From Alphaproteobacteria bacterium (GTDB taxonomy: Bacteria > Pseudomonadota > Alphaproteobacteria > Caulobacterales > Hyphomonadaceae): a stretch of DNA of 64,000 nt. Of the stretch, positions 16,095-23,422 are shown piece by piece; within the stretch, counting starts at the first letter, position 1, and the number at the start of each line of letters is the position of its first letter. Location: positions 38,449 through 102,448 of the forward strand of contig WGLW01000034.1 in assembly GCA_016125405.1 (NCBI GenBank), read 5' to 3'. Under the pieces are notes generated by a model. It searched no databases, was not told the DNA's origin, and was given only the letters and a program-made list of their open reading frames with translations. The translations under genes and the position numbers were made by a program.

Positions 16095-17585
16095 TTGGAA
16101 GAAGGCCCAGAGCGTGCCGCCCGCCGCGGCGTCCAGGCCGCTATTGCGCTTCTCCTGTTCATTCCGGTGCTGGTTCCCCTTCTGGCGGTTCTGCTCATCT
16201 GGCTGATGCAGGCGGACGCATCGCGCACGGCCGACCAGCGCGTGACCTCCGCCTCGCGGCTCGTGCGGGAAAACTTCCGGTCGCTGGTCAACGAAACGCG
16301 CGAGCGGCTGGTCCGCATCGACCGGGCGCTCGGGCCGGACCCGGCGGCCTTTTCGCTGGCGAATATAGATACCGGTCCGGGCATCGTCGGCCTCTACGAC
16401 GCGGCGGGCGACACCATCACGCGAAGCGGAACACGCGGCGCGAACGTCGCGACGAACGACGCTTTCCAGGCCCTCGCCAAAGGCAAGAGCCTGGTGATTA
16501 CCCCGCTCATCAGCGTTCAGGGGGCGATCCGCCTGTTTGGCGTCGCCCACCGCATCGAACGCAACGGCATGTTCGCCGGAGTGATCACCGCCTACTTCCC
16601 CGCCGACTACCTCTCCGATCTGTGGAGCACGCTTTCGCTCGGACCGGATTCGACCGTGGGCCTCATTCGCGACGACGGCTGGCAGATCGCGCGCTATCCG
16701 GTTCCGGAAAACCCCCTCAACTTGTCGGACTACCAGCTCTTCACGCGAGAATTGAAGGCCTCGCCGTCGGGCGTCTACTCCGCGAAATCGCCGGTGGACG
16801 GCCATCTGCGCCGGGTCGGCTATCAGCTCGATCCCGATCTTGGCGTTATCGCTGTGGCCAGCCTGTCCCAGACGTCGGCGACGACCGCCCTCTGGTCGCG
16901 CGTGCGGTCCAGCGCGCTGGTTACGGCGCCAATCTTTCTCGCGCTGGTCTTCATGTGCGGTTGGGTGGTGCTTCTCCTGCTCCGTCAGGAGCGCACGCGG
17001 GGCAACCTCGCCGCCGCCCTCGCCGAGAACAAGACGCTGCTGCAGGAAATCCACCACCGCGTGAAGAATAATCTCCAGTCGGTCATCGCGCTGGTCCGCC
17101 TGCAGGAGGCGCCGGATTCGACCAAGACAGAACTCGCCGGCCGCATCGCGGCGATATCGAAGGTGCACGAGCACATCTACGAGACGGACCAGTTCGGCCA
17201 GGTGGACGCCGCGGGCTTTCTCGAAAAGCTGTTGCCCGCCCTTGCCGGCGCGGCGCCGCCCGGCGTCGACCTGGTCTGGCGGATCGCGCCCTTCGACCTT
17301 GCGCCCGGACAGGCTATGCCGCTCGGTCTGCTGGTCAACGAACTCGTCACCAACGCCTTCAAGCACGCCTTTCCCGATGGCCGAACCGGCAAGGTGGAGG
17401 TGACGCTCACGAAGGAAGACAGCGCCGCCCGTCTGGTTGTCGCCGACAACGGGGTCGGCGCCGCAGGAAACGGCGGCGAAGGCCTCGGCACGCGCCTGAT
17501 CTCCAGCTTCGTCACCCAGCTGCAGGGCGAGATGACGACGCACAACGAAGCCGGCCGGACCGTCGAGGTGATCTTCGAGGCCTGA
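16095..17585 (+). CDS. Membrane sensor histidine kinase (HisKA_2 type)
   Basis: A 496-residue sensor kinase. One N-terminal membrane helix (about 16-38), a periplasmic sensing region (about 40-272, Cache-like by layout), a second helix (about 275-297) and a cytoplasmic kinase core. The phosphoacceptor is in EIHHRVKNNLQSV (His320), the HisKA_2 signature; the ATP-binding domain has LVNELVTNAFKHAF, VADNGVG and GLGTRLI. HisKA_2 kinases often feed the alphaproteobacterial general stress response (PhyK/PhyR), but no response regulator lies alongside. The start is a TTG with a strong upstream GGGGAGAAAAGC. The signal is unknown. Confidence 0.88.
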   Translation: MEEGPERAARRGVQAAIALLLFIPVLVPLLAVLLIWLMQADASRTADQRVTSASRLVRENFRSLVNETRERLVRIDRALGPDPAAFSLANIDTGPGIVGLYDAAGDTITRSGTRGANVATNDAFQALAKGKSLVITPLISVQGAIRLFGVAHRIERNGMFAGVITAYFPADYLSDLWSTLSLGPDSTVGLIRDDGWQIARYPVPENPLNLSDYQLFTRELKASPSGVYSAKSPVDGHLRRVGYQLDPDLGVIAVASLSQTSATTALWSRVRSSALVTAPIFLALVFMCGWVVLLLLRQERTRGNLAAALAENKTLLQEIHHRVKNNLQSVIALVRLQEAPDSTKTELAGRIAAISKVHEHIYETDQFGQVDAAGFLEKLLPALAGAAPPGVDLVWRIAPFDLAPGQAMPLGLLVNELVTNAFKHAFPDGRTGKVEVTLTKEDSAARLVVADNGVGAAGNGGEGLGTRLISSFVTQLQGEMTTHNEAGRTVEVIFEA

Positions 17586-17639
17586 CGGGAAGGCGAGGTT
17601 GACGCTATCCAGATATCAAACACGGGCAGGAACCCTCAG

Positions 17640-18062
17640 ATGGCGTCGATCCTCGAACCTGACCAGATCCCCAACGCGTTCGAGCTCGCCTGGAACAGCC
17701 ATGACATGACGGCGTTCGGCGCCCTTTTCCACGAGACCGCGACCTTCGTGAACCGATTCGGACACTTCGTGCGTGGTGTCGGCGACATCATCGCCCTGCA
17801 CCGCCCCATCCACGAAACCATCTATCGCGATTCAACGCTCAGGAACGACCTTGTCGCGGTGGATACGCTCGCCGACGGCGTTTGCGTCGTGCACTTCTGG
17901 AGCCGGGTGGCGACCGGCGCGGCCCATCCCGCAGGTCCGCATGCGGTCGACACCCTGATCATGGCGGTGGCGACCCGTCGAAACGGCGCGTGGCGGATTC
18001 AGGCGCTGGAGAACGTCACGCTGGTGAACCCGCGGACAGACGAACCTGTTCTCAGAGACTGA
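17640..18062 (+). CDS. SgcJ/EcaC-type SnoaL-like protein
   Basis: A 140-residue protein with the NTF2-like/SnoaL fold. FELAWNSHDMTAFGALFHETATFVNRFGHFVRGVGDI is the characteristic first half (cone-forming helix and hairpin), and WRIQALENVTLVNP is the closing strand. Members named SgcJ/EcaC are small, often without proven catalysis. It starts 54 bp after the kinase gene in the same direction and ends in a strong hairpin shared with the next, convergent gene. Confidence 0.75.
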   Translation: MASILEPDQIPNAFELAWNSHDMTAFGALFHETATFVNRFGHFVRGVGDIIALHRPIHETIYRDSTLRNDLVAVDTLADGVCVVHFWSRVATGAAHPAGPHAVDTLIMAVATRRNGAWRIQALENVTLVNPRTDEPVLRD

Positions 18063-18066
18063 AGCC

Positions 18067-18115
18067 GCCGCCTCGCCCACTCAATGCCGCATTCCGATCA
18101 TGCGGGCGAGGCGGC
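18067..18115 (+). terminator. Terminator hairpin reaching into the convergent gene
   Basis: A 12-bp perfect stem (18067-18078 with 18104-18115) is followed by TTT. Its right arm and loop lie inside the last codons of the convergent nitronate monooxygenase gene (stop at 18081). Confidence 0.65.
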
Positions 18116-19064
18116 TTTCGATGATGGCGTCGGCTTCGCCCATGATGCGGCTGATCAGTTCGCCAACCGTGGGCACGTCGTGGATCAGGCCCGCGACCAT
18201 GCCGCAGCTGAAGGCGCCCGCATCCATGTCGCCATCCTTCATGATCTTCGGATAGACGCCGCCGACTTCCTTGATGATGTCCTCGAACTTGAGCTCCTTG
18301 CCGAGCGTCTTTTCCTTTTCGAGGATGCGGTCGACGGCGGCGTTCTCCAGCACGCGCTCGGTGTTGCGCAGGCTGCGCATGATTAGCCGCGTGTCGAGTT
18401 CGCTGGCCTTCACCAGCGCGTCCTTCACGTTCTGGTGGATCGGCGCTTCCTTCGTCGCCATGAAGCGCGTGCCCATGTTCATGCCCTCGGCGCCCAGCGC
18501 CAGCGCCGCCACCAGCGAGCGTCCGTCGGCCATGCCGCCGGAAGCCACGAACGGGATCTTCAGCTCCTCCGCCGCGCGCGGCAGCAGGATGAAGTTCGGC
18601 ACGTCGTCCTCGCCCGGATGCCCGCCGCACTCGAAGCCATCGACGCTCACCGCATCACAGCCGATCGATTCCGCCTTCAGCGAATGGCGCACCGAGGTGC
18701 ATTTGTGGATCACCTTGACGCCATGCTCTTTCAGCGCCGGCAGGTATTTCTGCGGGTTGTTGCCGGCCGTCTCGACGATCTTCACCCCGCCTTCGATGAT
18801 CGCCTTGATGTAGCCGGGATAGTCCGGCGGCGTCACGGCGGGCAGGAAGGTGAGGTTCACGCCGAAGGGCTTCTTGGTCATCTCGCGGCAGCGCGCGATT
18901 TCCTTCGCGAGAAGCTCGGGCGTGCGCTGCGTCAATCCGGTGATGAGGCCGAGGCCGCCCGCGTTGGAGACCGCCGCCGCCATTTCCGCGAAGCCGACCC
19001 AGTGCATGCCGCCCTGGATGATCGGATGTTCGATGCCGAAGAGTTCGGTGATCCGGGTCTTCAT
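18081..19064 (-). CDS. Nitronate monooxygenase (2-nitropropane dioxygenase family)
   Basis: A 327-residue FMN-dependent TIM-barrel enzyme. FGIEHPIIQGGMHWVGFAEM (8-27) is the family start. SNAGGLGLI, GFECGGHPGED (about 165-175) and VASGGMADGRSLVAALALGAEGMNMGTRF (about 189-217) form the FMN-phosphate site. The family oxidises nitronates to aldehydes or ketones and nitrite; some members are instead FMN-dependent reductases, so the exact reaction is uncertain. The start MKTRITELFG was chosen since GGGAG precedes it and it matches the family N-terminus. A perfect 18-bp palindrome lies 39 bp upstream. Confidence 0.87.
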   Translation of the reverse strand: MKTRITELFGIEHPIIQGGMHWVGFAEMAAAVSNAGGLGLITGLTQRTPELLAKEIARCREMTKKPFGVNLTFLPAVTPPDYPGYIKAIIEGGVKIVETAGNNPQKYLPALKEHGVKVIHKCTSVRHSLKAESIGCDAVSVDGFECGGHPGEDDVPNFILLPRAAEELKIPFVASGGMADGRSLVAALALGAEGMNMGTRFMATKEAPIHQNVKDALVKASELDTRLIMRSLRNTERVLENAAVDRILEKEKTLGKELKFEDIIKEVGGVYPKIMKDGDMDAGAFSCGMVAGLIHDVPTVGELISRIMGEADAIIESRLARMIGMRH

Positions 19065-19102
19065 GTCTGGCGTCTCCCATCGACGGATTGTGCAGGTTGT
19101 TT

Positions 19103-19120
19103 GCATGATGCTCATCATGC
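19103..19120. promoter_or_regulatory. Perfect 18-bp palindrome before the nitronate monooxygenase gene
   Basis: GCATGATG-CT-CATCATGC has 8-bp arms and a 2-bp centre. Size and position suit an operator for a dimeric regulator acting on the leftward gene or on the divergent carboxylesterase. Confidence 0.6.
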
Positions 19121-19251
19121 GACGCTAGGCGCCGTCAAGCGCGTCCGCGGATCGTCCGCAACGATGACGCCGCGCCATTGTCGCAAACGGCGCAACGCGC
19201 CATAGAGAACGGCACGGGACGTCGCAAGAACACCCGCTGGGAGGACACCAC

Positions 19252-20994
19252 ATGATCCGGACGACCACGCGCCAGCCCGCCTGGCAAAGCCTGCTGCTTG
19301 CCGGCGTCGCAGCGCTCGCCCTTGGCGCCTGCTCAGGCGAAGCCGGCAAGACCGACGCATCGAAACCCGCTGACACGGCCCAGGCCAGCAATGTGGTGCA
19401 GACGGATGCAGGCCCCGTCCAGGCGGTCGAGCGCAACGGCATGCGCAACTGGTTCGCCATCCCCTACGCCGCCCCGCCCGTCGGCGCGCTGCGCTGGACG
19501 CCGCCCTCGCCCGCCGCGCACTGGACGACGCCGCTCGCCAACACGGCCTCGGGCTCGCCCTGCCTCCAGACCAGCAACAGTCCGTTCCGCTCGAAAGGCG
19601 ACAGCGAGGACTGCCTCTATCTCGACGTCCATGCTCCGGCGTCCGGCGCCGGTCCGTTTCCGGTCATGGTCTGGATCCATGGCGGCGCCTTCCTCACCGG
19701 CGCGTCCGGCGACTATGCCGATCCCTCGCCGCTGGTCTCCAAGGGCGTCATCGTCGTAGCGATGAACTACCGCATGGGCGCGATGGGCTTCCTTGGCGAT
19801 CCCTCGCTCGCCGCCGAGGACGGCAGCGTCGGCGACTATGGCATCATGGACCAGCAGGCGGCGCTGCGCTGGGTGAAGACCAACATCGCGGCGTTCGGCG
19901 GCGATGCGAACAACGTCACCATCTTCGGCGAATCCGCGGGCGGCTTCAGCGTGCTGACGCACCTCGCCTCGCCTCTCTCGGCGGGCCTGTTCAACAAGGC
20001 GATCGTCGAAAGCGGCGCCTATGGCGTCAACGGACAGCTCACGCGCGACGAGCTTGAAGCGAAAAGCCGGACCGCCGCCGAAGCCGCGGTGAAGGCTGCG
20101 GGCGCCGATGCCGGCGCGGCCTGCGCTGGGGACAAGATAACGGCGGACTGCCTGCGCGGACTGCCCGAGGCCGTGGTGCGCGACCATCTGCTCACCGCCT
20201 TCACCACTGCCGTGCCCAGCGTCATCCCGTCGGTCGATGGCAAGGTGCTGCCGCAAACCATCAAGGCGACATTCGACGCTGGCGCCGAGAACAAGGTTCC
20301 GGTGATCAACGGATCGAACGAGGATGAATACCGCCTCTTCCTCGCGATCAGCGAAATGGGCGCGCGCGCCGCGAAGAGCCCGCCGGACACCGATCCGGCG
20401 GACAAGTCCTTCCTGATGTCGCCCGCGATCTACGCCATGAGCGCCAAGCGGCTCGCCGGACAGGCGGGCGTTCCGGCGAAGACGCTGACGGAGAAGGACT
20501 ATCCCCTCTCCGCCTATGGCGACGACAAGTCGCTGCAGCCCAGCTTCGCTTCAGCGGCCGCCGCGACCGACAGCATCTTCTCGTGCAACGGCCTCAACGT
20601 CTCGAAGAAGATCGCACAGGAAGGCTCGCCGGTCTGGATGTACGAGTTCCGCAACCAGTCGGCGCCGCCCATCGTCGGCGTGGTCGATGGCAAATACCAG
20701 CTCGCCCTGCCGCAGGGCGCGGCGCACGCGTCGGAAATCCCGTTCGTGATGAACATGACCGACCTTCAGACGCCCGAGAATAAGGATCTCCAGACGGCGA
20801 TGTCGCAATACTGGGTGAACTTCGCACGCACGGGCGATCCGAATGGCGAGGGCGTTCCGGAATGGCCGGGCTTCGCCAAGGGATCGGTGCAGGCGCTGGA
20901 TGTCGCCAGCGGCGGCGGCGTCACGTCGCTCGATGCGGCCGCCTTCGCCGACCAGCACAAGTGCGGCTCGGTCTGGAGCAAGCTGACCTTCTAG
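19252..20994 (+). CDS. Type-B carboxylesterase lipoprotein
   Basis: A 580-residue carboxylesterase/lipase of the COesterase family. Lipoprotein signal LALGAC (Cys27) predicts membrane anchoring outside the cytoplasm. The domain shows FAIPYAAPPVGALRW (69-82), SEDCLYLDV (118-126), the oxyanion motif WIHGGAF (141-147) and the nucleophile elbow TIFGESAGG with Ser228. The acid Glu is probably in INGSNEDEYRLF and the base His in GAAHASEIPFV. It cleaves carboxylic esters of broad type; substrate unknown. The ATG follows GGGAGGACACCAC. Confidence 0.9.
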   Translation: MIRTTTRQPAWQSLLLAGVAALALGACSGEAGKTDASKPADTAQASNVVQTDAGPVQAVERNGMRNWFAIPYAAPPVGALRWTPPSPAAHWTTPLANTASGSPCLQTSNSPFRSKGDSEDCLYLDVHAPASGAGPFPVMVWIHGGAFLTGASGDYADPSPLVSKGVIVVAMNYRMGAMGFLGDPSLAAEDGSVGDYGIMDQQAALRWVKTNIAAFGGDANNVTIFGESAGGFSVLTHLASPLSAGLFNKAIVESGAYGVNGQLTRDELEAKSRTAAEAAVKAAGADAGAACAGDKITADCLRGLPEAVVRDHLLTAFTTAVPSVIPSVDGKVLPQTIKATFDAGAENKVPVINGSNEDEYRLFLAISEMGARAAKSPPDTDPADKSFLMSPAIYAMSAKRLAGQAGVPAKTLTEKDYPLSAYGDDKSLQPSFASAAAATDSIFSCNGLNVSKKIAQEGSPVWMYEFRNQSAPPIVGVVDGKYQLALPQGAAHASEIPFVMNMTDLQTPENKDLQTAMSQYWVNFARTGDPNGEGVPEWPGFAKGSVQALDVASGGGVTSLDAAAFADQHKCGSVWSKLTF

Positions 20995-21031
20995 GCTGGG
21001 ACGGCTCCGTCCGGTCTCAATCGTCGTGCAT

Positions 21032-21059
21032 GCGCGCGCCGCACTGGGTCGGCGCGCGC
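21032..21059 (+). terminator. Hairpin after the carboxylesterase gene
   Basis: A perfect 10-bp GC stem (21032-21041 with 21050-21059) with an 8-nt loop lies 38 bp past the stop codon. No T-run follows, so it is a possible terminator or mRNA-stabilising hairpin. Confidence 0.5.
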
Positions 21060-21082
21060 CTGTCCGCCAGCATGACAAAATC

Positions 21083-21108
21083 GGAACAGGACGCGCCCGC
21101 CGCTCGTT
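21083..21108 (+). promoter_or_regulatory. EcfG-type stress promoter before the OB-fold protein
   Basis: GGAAC (21083-21087), a 17-bp spacer and CGTT (21105-21108) match the general-stress sigma factor consensus exactly. A leader of about 105 nt would precede the gene. Confidence 0.65.
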
Positions 21109-21220
21109 GGTCCTGCAGAAGCGCGGCGCCGCACCCGTGGTGCAGCAAGCTTCTCCATTTGGGGGGACGATAGCCCCCGCAAGCGACGGGGGTTCACTCA
21201 CGCAGCAGAGGAGAGCCCAA

Positions 21221-22033
21221 TTGAGCATTCGCACAATCCCGACAACCCTTGCGGCGGCCGCGTTCGCCAGCGTGCTTTCGGCGCCCGCCATGGCCCAGTC
21301 GCCTCACAGCAGGCCAGACCAGTCATGGATCACCATCAGCGGCCGGGTTCAGCATCCCACCAACGACAAATTTCTGCTGAACTACGGCGACGGCTACATC
21401 ACTGTTGAAATGGACGGCTGGGGCGATTGGGGCAACGCATGGAAGCTGCAACCCGGCGACCAGGTAACCGTCACCGGCAAGGTCGATAACGATCTTTTCC
21501 AGCGCACATCCATCGAGGCGTCGTCGGTGTTCGTCCGGAACCTGAACACCAGCTTCTATGCGAACCCGGCGGACGAGGAGAGCGTCACGGCTTGGCTCGC
21601 TCCCTCGCCTTACGAATACACCACCAGCCTGCGCGGCGTTGTGCAGAATGTTCGCCCGGCGAAGAACCAGTTCACACTCGACATCGGCCGAACGAGCATT
21701 CTCGTCGATGTCAGTCACCTGAATTACAACCCGCTCGACAAGGTCGGATATCAGCAGATCACGCCCGGCGACCGCGTGCTGGTTTCAGGCGACATCGATG
21801 ATGGTCTGTTCCAGAGACGCGAGATCATGGCCAGCAACCTTGTGACGCTCGACCAGCGGAGCAGTTCGGGCTGGCGCAAGTCCGCCTCCATTCGCGCTGA
21901 TCGCGAACGCGCTGATTTGTCCAGCCTCTCACGCGCCGTGCGCCAGAGGAGTGCGCAAGACAATTATACGACAAAGGATCTTGTCAGCGCCCAGCTTGCC
22001 GCACTGAATGACCGCCCATCCACGCGGCGCTAG
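21221..22033 (+). CDS. Secreted protein with two tandem OB-fold-like repeats
   Basis: A 270-residue exported protein. The signal peptide is MSIRTIPTTLAAAAFASVLS, with a predicted cut after AMA. Two related beta-rich units (about 36-108 and 136-210) each start with I/L-x-G-x-V-Q, pass through G-D-x-V-x-V-(T/S)-G, and end with the matching segments VDNDLFQRTSIEASSV and IDDGLFQRREIMASNLV. This looks like a duplicated bacterial OB-fold (BOF) or similar small barrel. The C-terminal 60 residues are polar. The TTG start is chosen because AGAGGAGAGCC precedes it and the signal peptide begins there. An exact EcfG-type promoter upstream suggests stress induction. Ligand and function unknown. Confidence 0.72.
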   Translation: MSIRTIPTTLAAAAFASVLSAPAMAQSPHSRPDQSWITISGRVQHPTNDKFLLNYGDGYITVEMDGWGDWGNAWKLQPGDQVTVTGKVDNDLFQRTSIEASSVFVRNLNTSFYANPADEESVTAWLAPSPYEYTTSLRGVVQNVRPAKNQFTLDIGRTSILVDVSHLNYNPLDKVGYQQITPGDRVLVSGDIDDGLFQRREIMASNLVTLDQRSSSGWRKSASIRADRERADLSSLSRAVRQRSAQDNYTTKDLVSAQLAALNDRPSTRR

Positions 22034-22060
22034 CAGCTCCCGACGACCGACGCCTTCACG

Positions 22061-22091
22061 CCCCGCCGGCGCCTCGCAGCTGGCGGGGTTT
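22061..22091 (+). terminator. Intrinsic terminator of the OB-fold gene
   Basis: CCCCGCC (22061-22067) pairs with GGCGGGG (22082-22088), followed by TTTCCTT. It lies 28 bp past the stop codon. Confidence 0.68.
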
Positions 22092-22106
22092 CCTTGCAGC
22101 GCGGCG

Positions 22107-22325
22107 CTAGGCGCGTTCCAGCATCGTCGTCGCTGCGGTCGACCGCAACTCGATGTCATGGGACCCGCAGCACGGGCAGACCAGCGTCGAGCCAATATCC
22201 TCGATCCTTGCGGCGAGGCCGCGGCGGGTCACAAAGAATGTCGGATCAAGCGGCGTGCGCTGGCAGCACTCGTCACAAACAACTTCGAGGACGCGATTCA
22301 GGTCGATGACATCGGCGAGCTTCAC
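22107..22325 (-). CDS. Small zinc-ribbon protein
   Basis: A 72-residue protein starting at a GTG preceded by AGGGAGGGTGTC, a strong ribosome-binding site. Cys17-x2-Cys20 (VCDECCQ) and Cys50-x2-Cys53 (VCPCCG) form a probable zinc ribbon. No named family was recognised. It is divergent from zntB with about 107 bp between the start codons. A metal-linked role is possible from that position but not shown. The small size leaves some doubt that the gene is real. Confidence 0.6.
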   Translation of the reverse strand: MKLADVIDLNRVLEVVCDECCQRTPLDPTFFVTRRGLAARIEDIGSTLVCPCCGSHDIELRSTAATTMLERA

Positions 22326-22432
22326 GACACCCTCCCTGTCGATGGCGGAGTTGGTTATACACGCGCGGCCGGGAGTCAGGAAGGCGTTGCACGAATTGAA
22401 TCGCGCACCGCGCACCGGGGGGAGCGAGTGTC

Positions 22433-23416
22433 ATGCTGTTGCTTTCAGGATATGCCCTGTGGGCGCTGCACTTTCGCGCAGGCGCCGCAACGTCGCTCGA
22501 CACGCGTGCGCTGGCGCCGGACCTGGCGATCGACGAAGGCTGGGTGTGGGCGCACTTCGCGCTCAGTGACCAGAGATCGCGGGACTTTCTCTCCGCCGCG
22601 CCCGACATTCCGTCCAATGCGCGCGACATTCTTCTGGGAGAGGATTGCGCGCCGCGCATCGCCTTCGCGGATAGCTGGGCCTATGGCGTGCTGCCGGACT
22701 TCGGCCTCGAATTCGACGGCGCGACTGCGGGCCTTGGCCGCACCCGCTTCGCGCTCGACAACAAACGCCTGATCACCGCGCGGCGCCATCCGATGCAGAC
22801 GGTGCATGACGTCCATCGCCGCGTCGAAACGGGCGGCGCAGCCTTCGCCCGGCCGCTCGACGCCTTCATCGCCATCAACCAGCGCTATTGCGAACTCGCC
22901 GAGGACCAGGTGGAGGATCTGGCCTCCGACCTTGATCACATCGAGGACCGCGTGCTGGGCGCCGAGGGCGATCTCGATGACGTCAAGCTTGGTCCCCTGC
23001 GCCGCGATCTTTCGCGCCGCCATCGCGAGGTGGCCGCGCTGCGCACCGCCTATCACCGCGCCTCGGTGCGCCACGGTCCCGACATCGCACATCCGATCAT
23101 CGAGCAGTTGCCGCTTCTGATCCAGCACACCGAAGACACCGGGCATGAACTCGCCGCCCTGCAGGACCGGGCCCGGCTGGTTCACGAGGAACTCGACACC
23201 CGGCTATCCGGCGTCTCCAACCGCACCCTGCATACGCTCACGGTGATGAGCGCGCTGCTTATGCCGCCGACGCTGGTGGTCGGCGCGTTTGGCATGAACC
23301 TGAAGGGCATCACCTTCGGCGACGATCCGGAGGGCTTCGCTCTTGTGCTCGGCGTCTGCGCCGCCACCGTCGCCGCCGTCTACATCGTCCTCAGGCGCCT
23401 GCGCGTTCTGAAATAG
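22433..23416 (+). CDS. zntB: Zinc transporter ZntB (CorA family)
   Basis: A 327-residue member of the CorA/ZntB divalent-cation channel family. The large N-terminal cytoplasmic domain and long helix lead to two C-terminal membrane helices: VMSALLMPPTLVVGAFGMNL, ending in the signature GMN (about 289-291), and ALVLGVCAATVAAVYIVLRRL. The opening LWALHF resembles ZntB rather than CorA. ZntB proteins move Zn2+, probably with protons; direction is debated. A GGGGGGAG sequence precedes the ATG. The small zinc-ribbon gene is divergent. It is convergent with the hybrid kinase gene, with 6 bp between stops. Confidence 0.85.
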   Translation: MLLLSGYALWALHFRAGAATSLDTRALAPDLAIDEGWVWAHFALSDQRSRDFLSAAPDIPSNARDILLGEDCAPRIAFADSWAYGVLPDFGLEFDGATAGLGRTRFALDNKRLITARRHPMQTVHDVHRRVETGGAAFARPLDAFIAINQRYCELAEDQVEDLASDLDHIEDRVLGAEGDLDDVKLGPLRRDLSRRHREVAALRTAYHRASVRHGPDIAHPIIEQLPLLIQHTEDTGHELAALQDRARLVHEELDTRLSGVSNRTLHTLTVMSALLMPPTLVVGAFGMNLKGITFGDDPEGFALVLGVCAATVAAVYIVLRRLRVLK

Positions 23417-23422
23417 CGGCGA

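Noticed and set aside
21026..21220. An earlier start for the OB-fold protein at 21026
   Set aside because: It would put 65 residues before a clear signal peptide and would include the EcfG promoter in the coding region.
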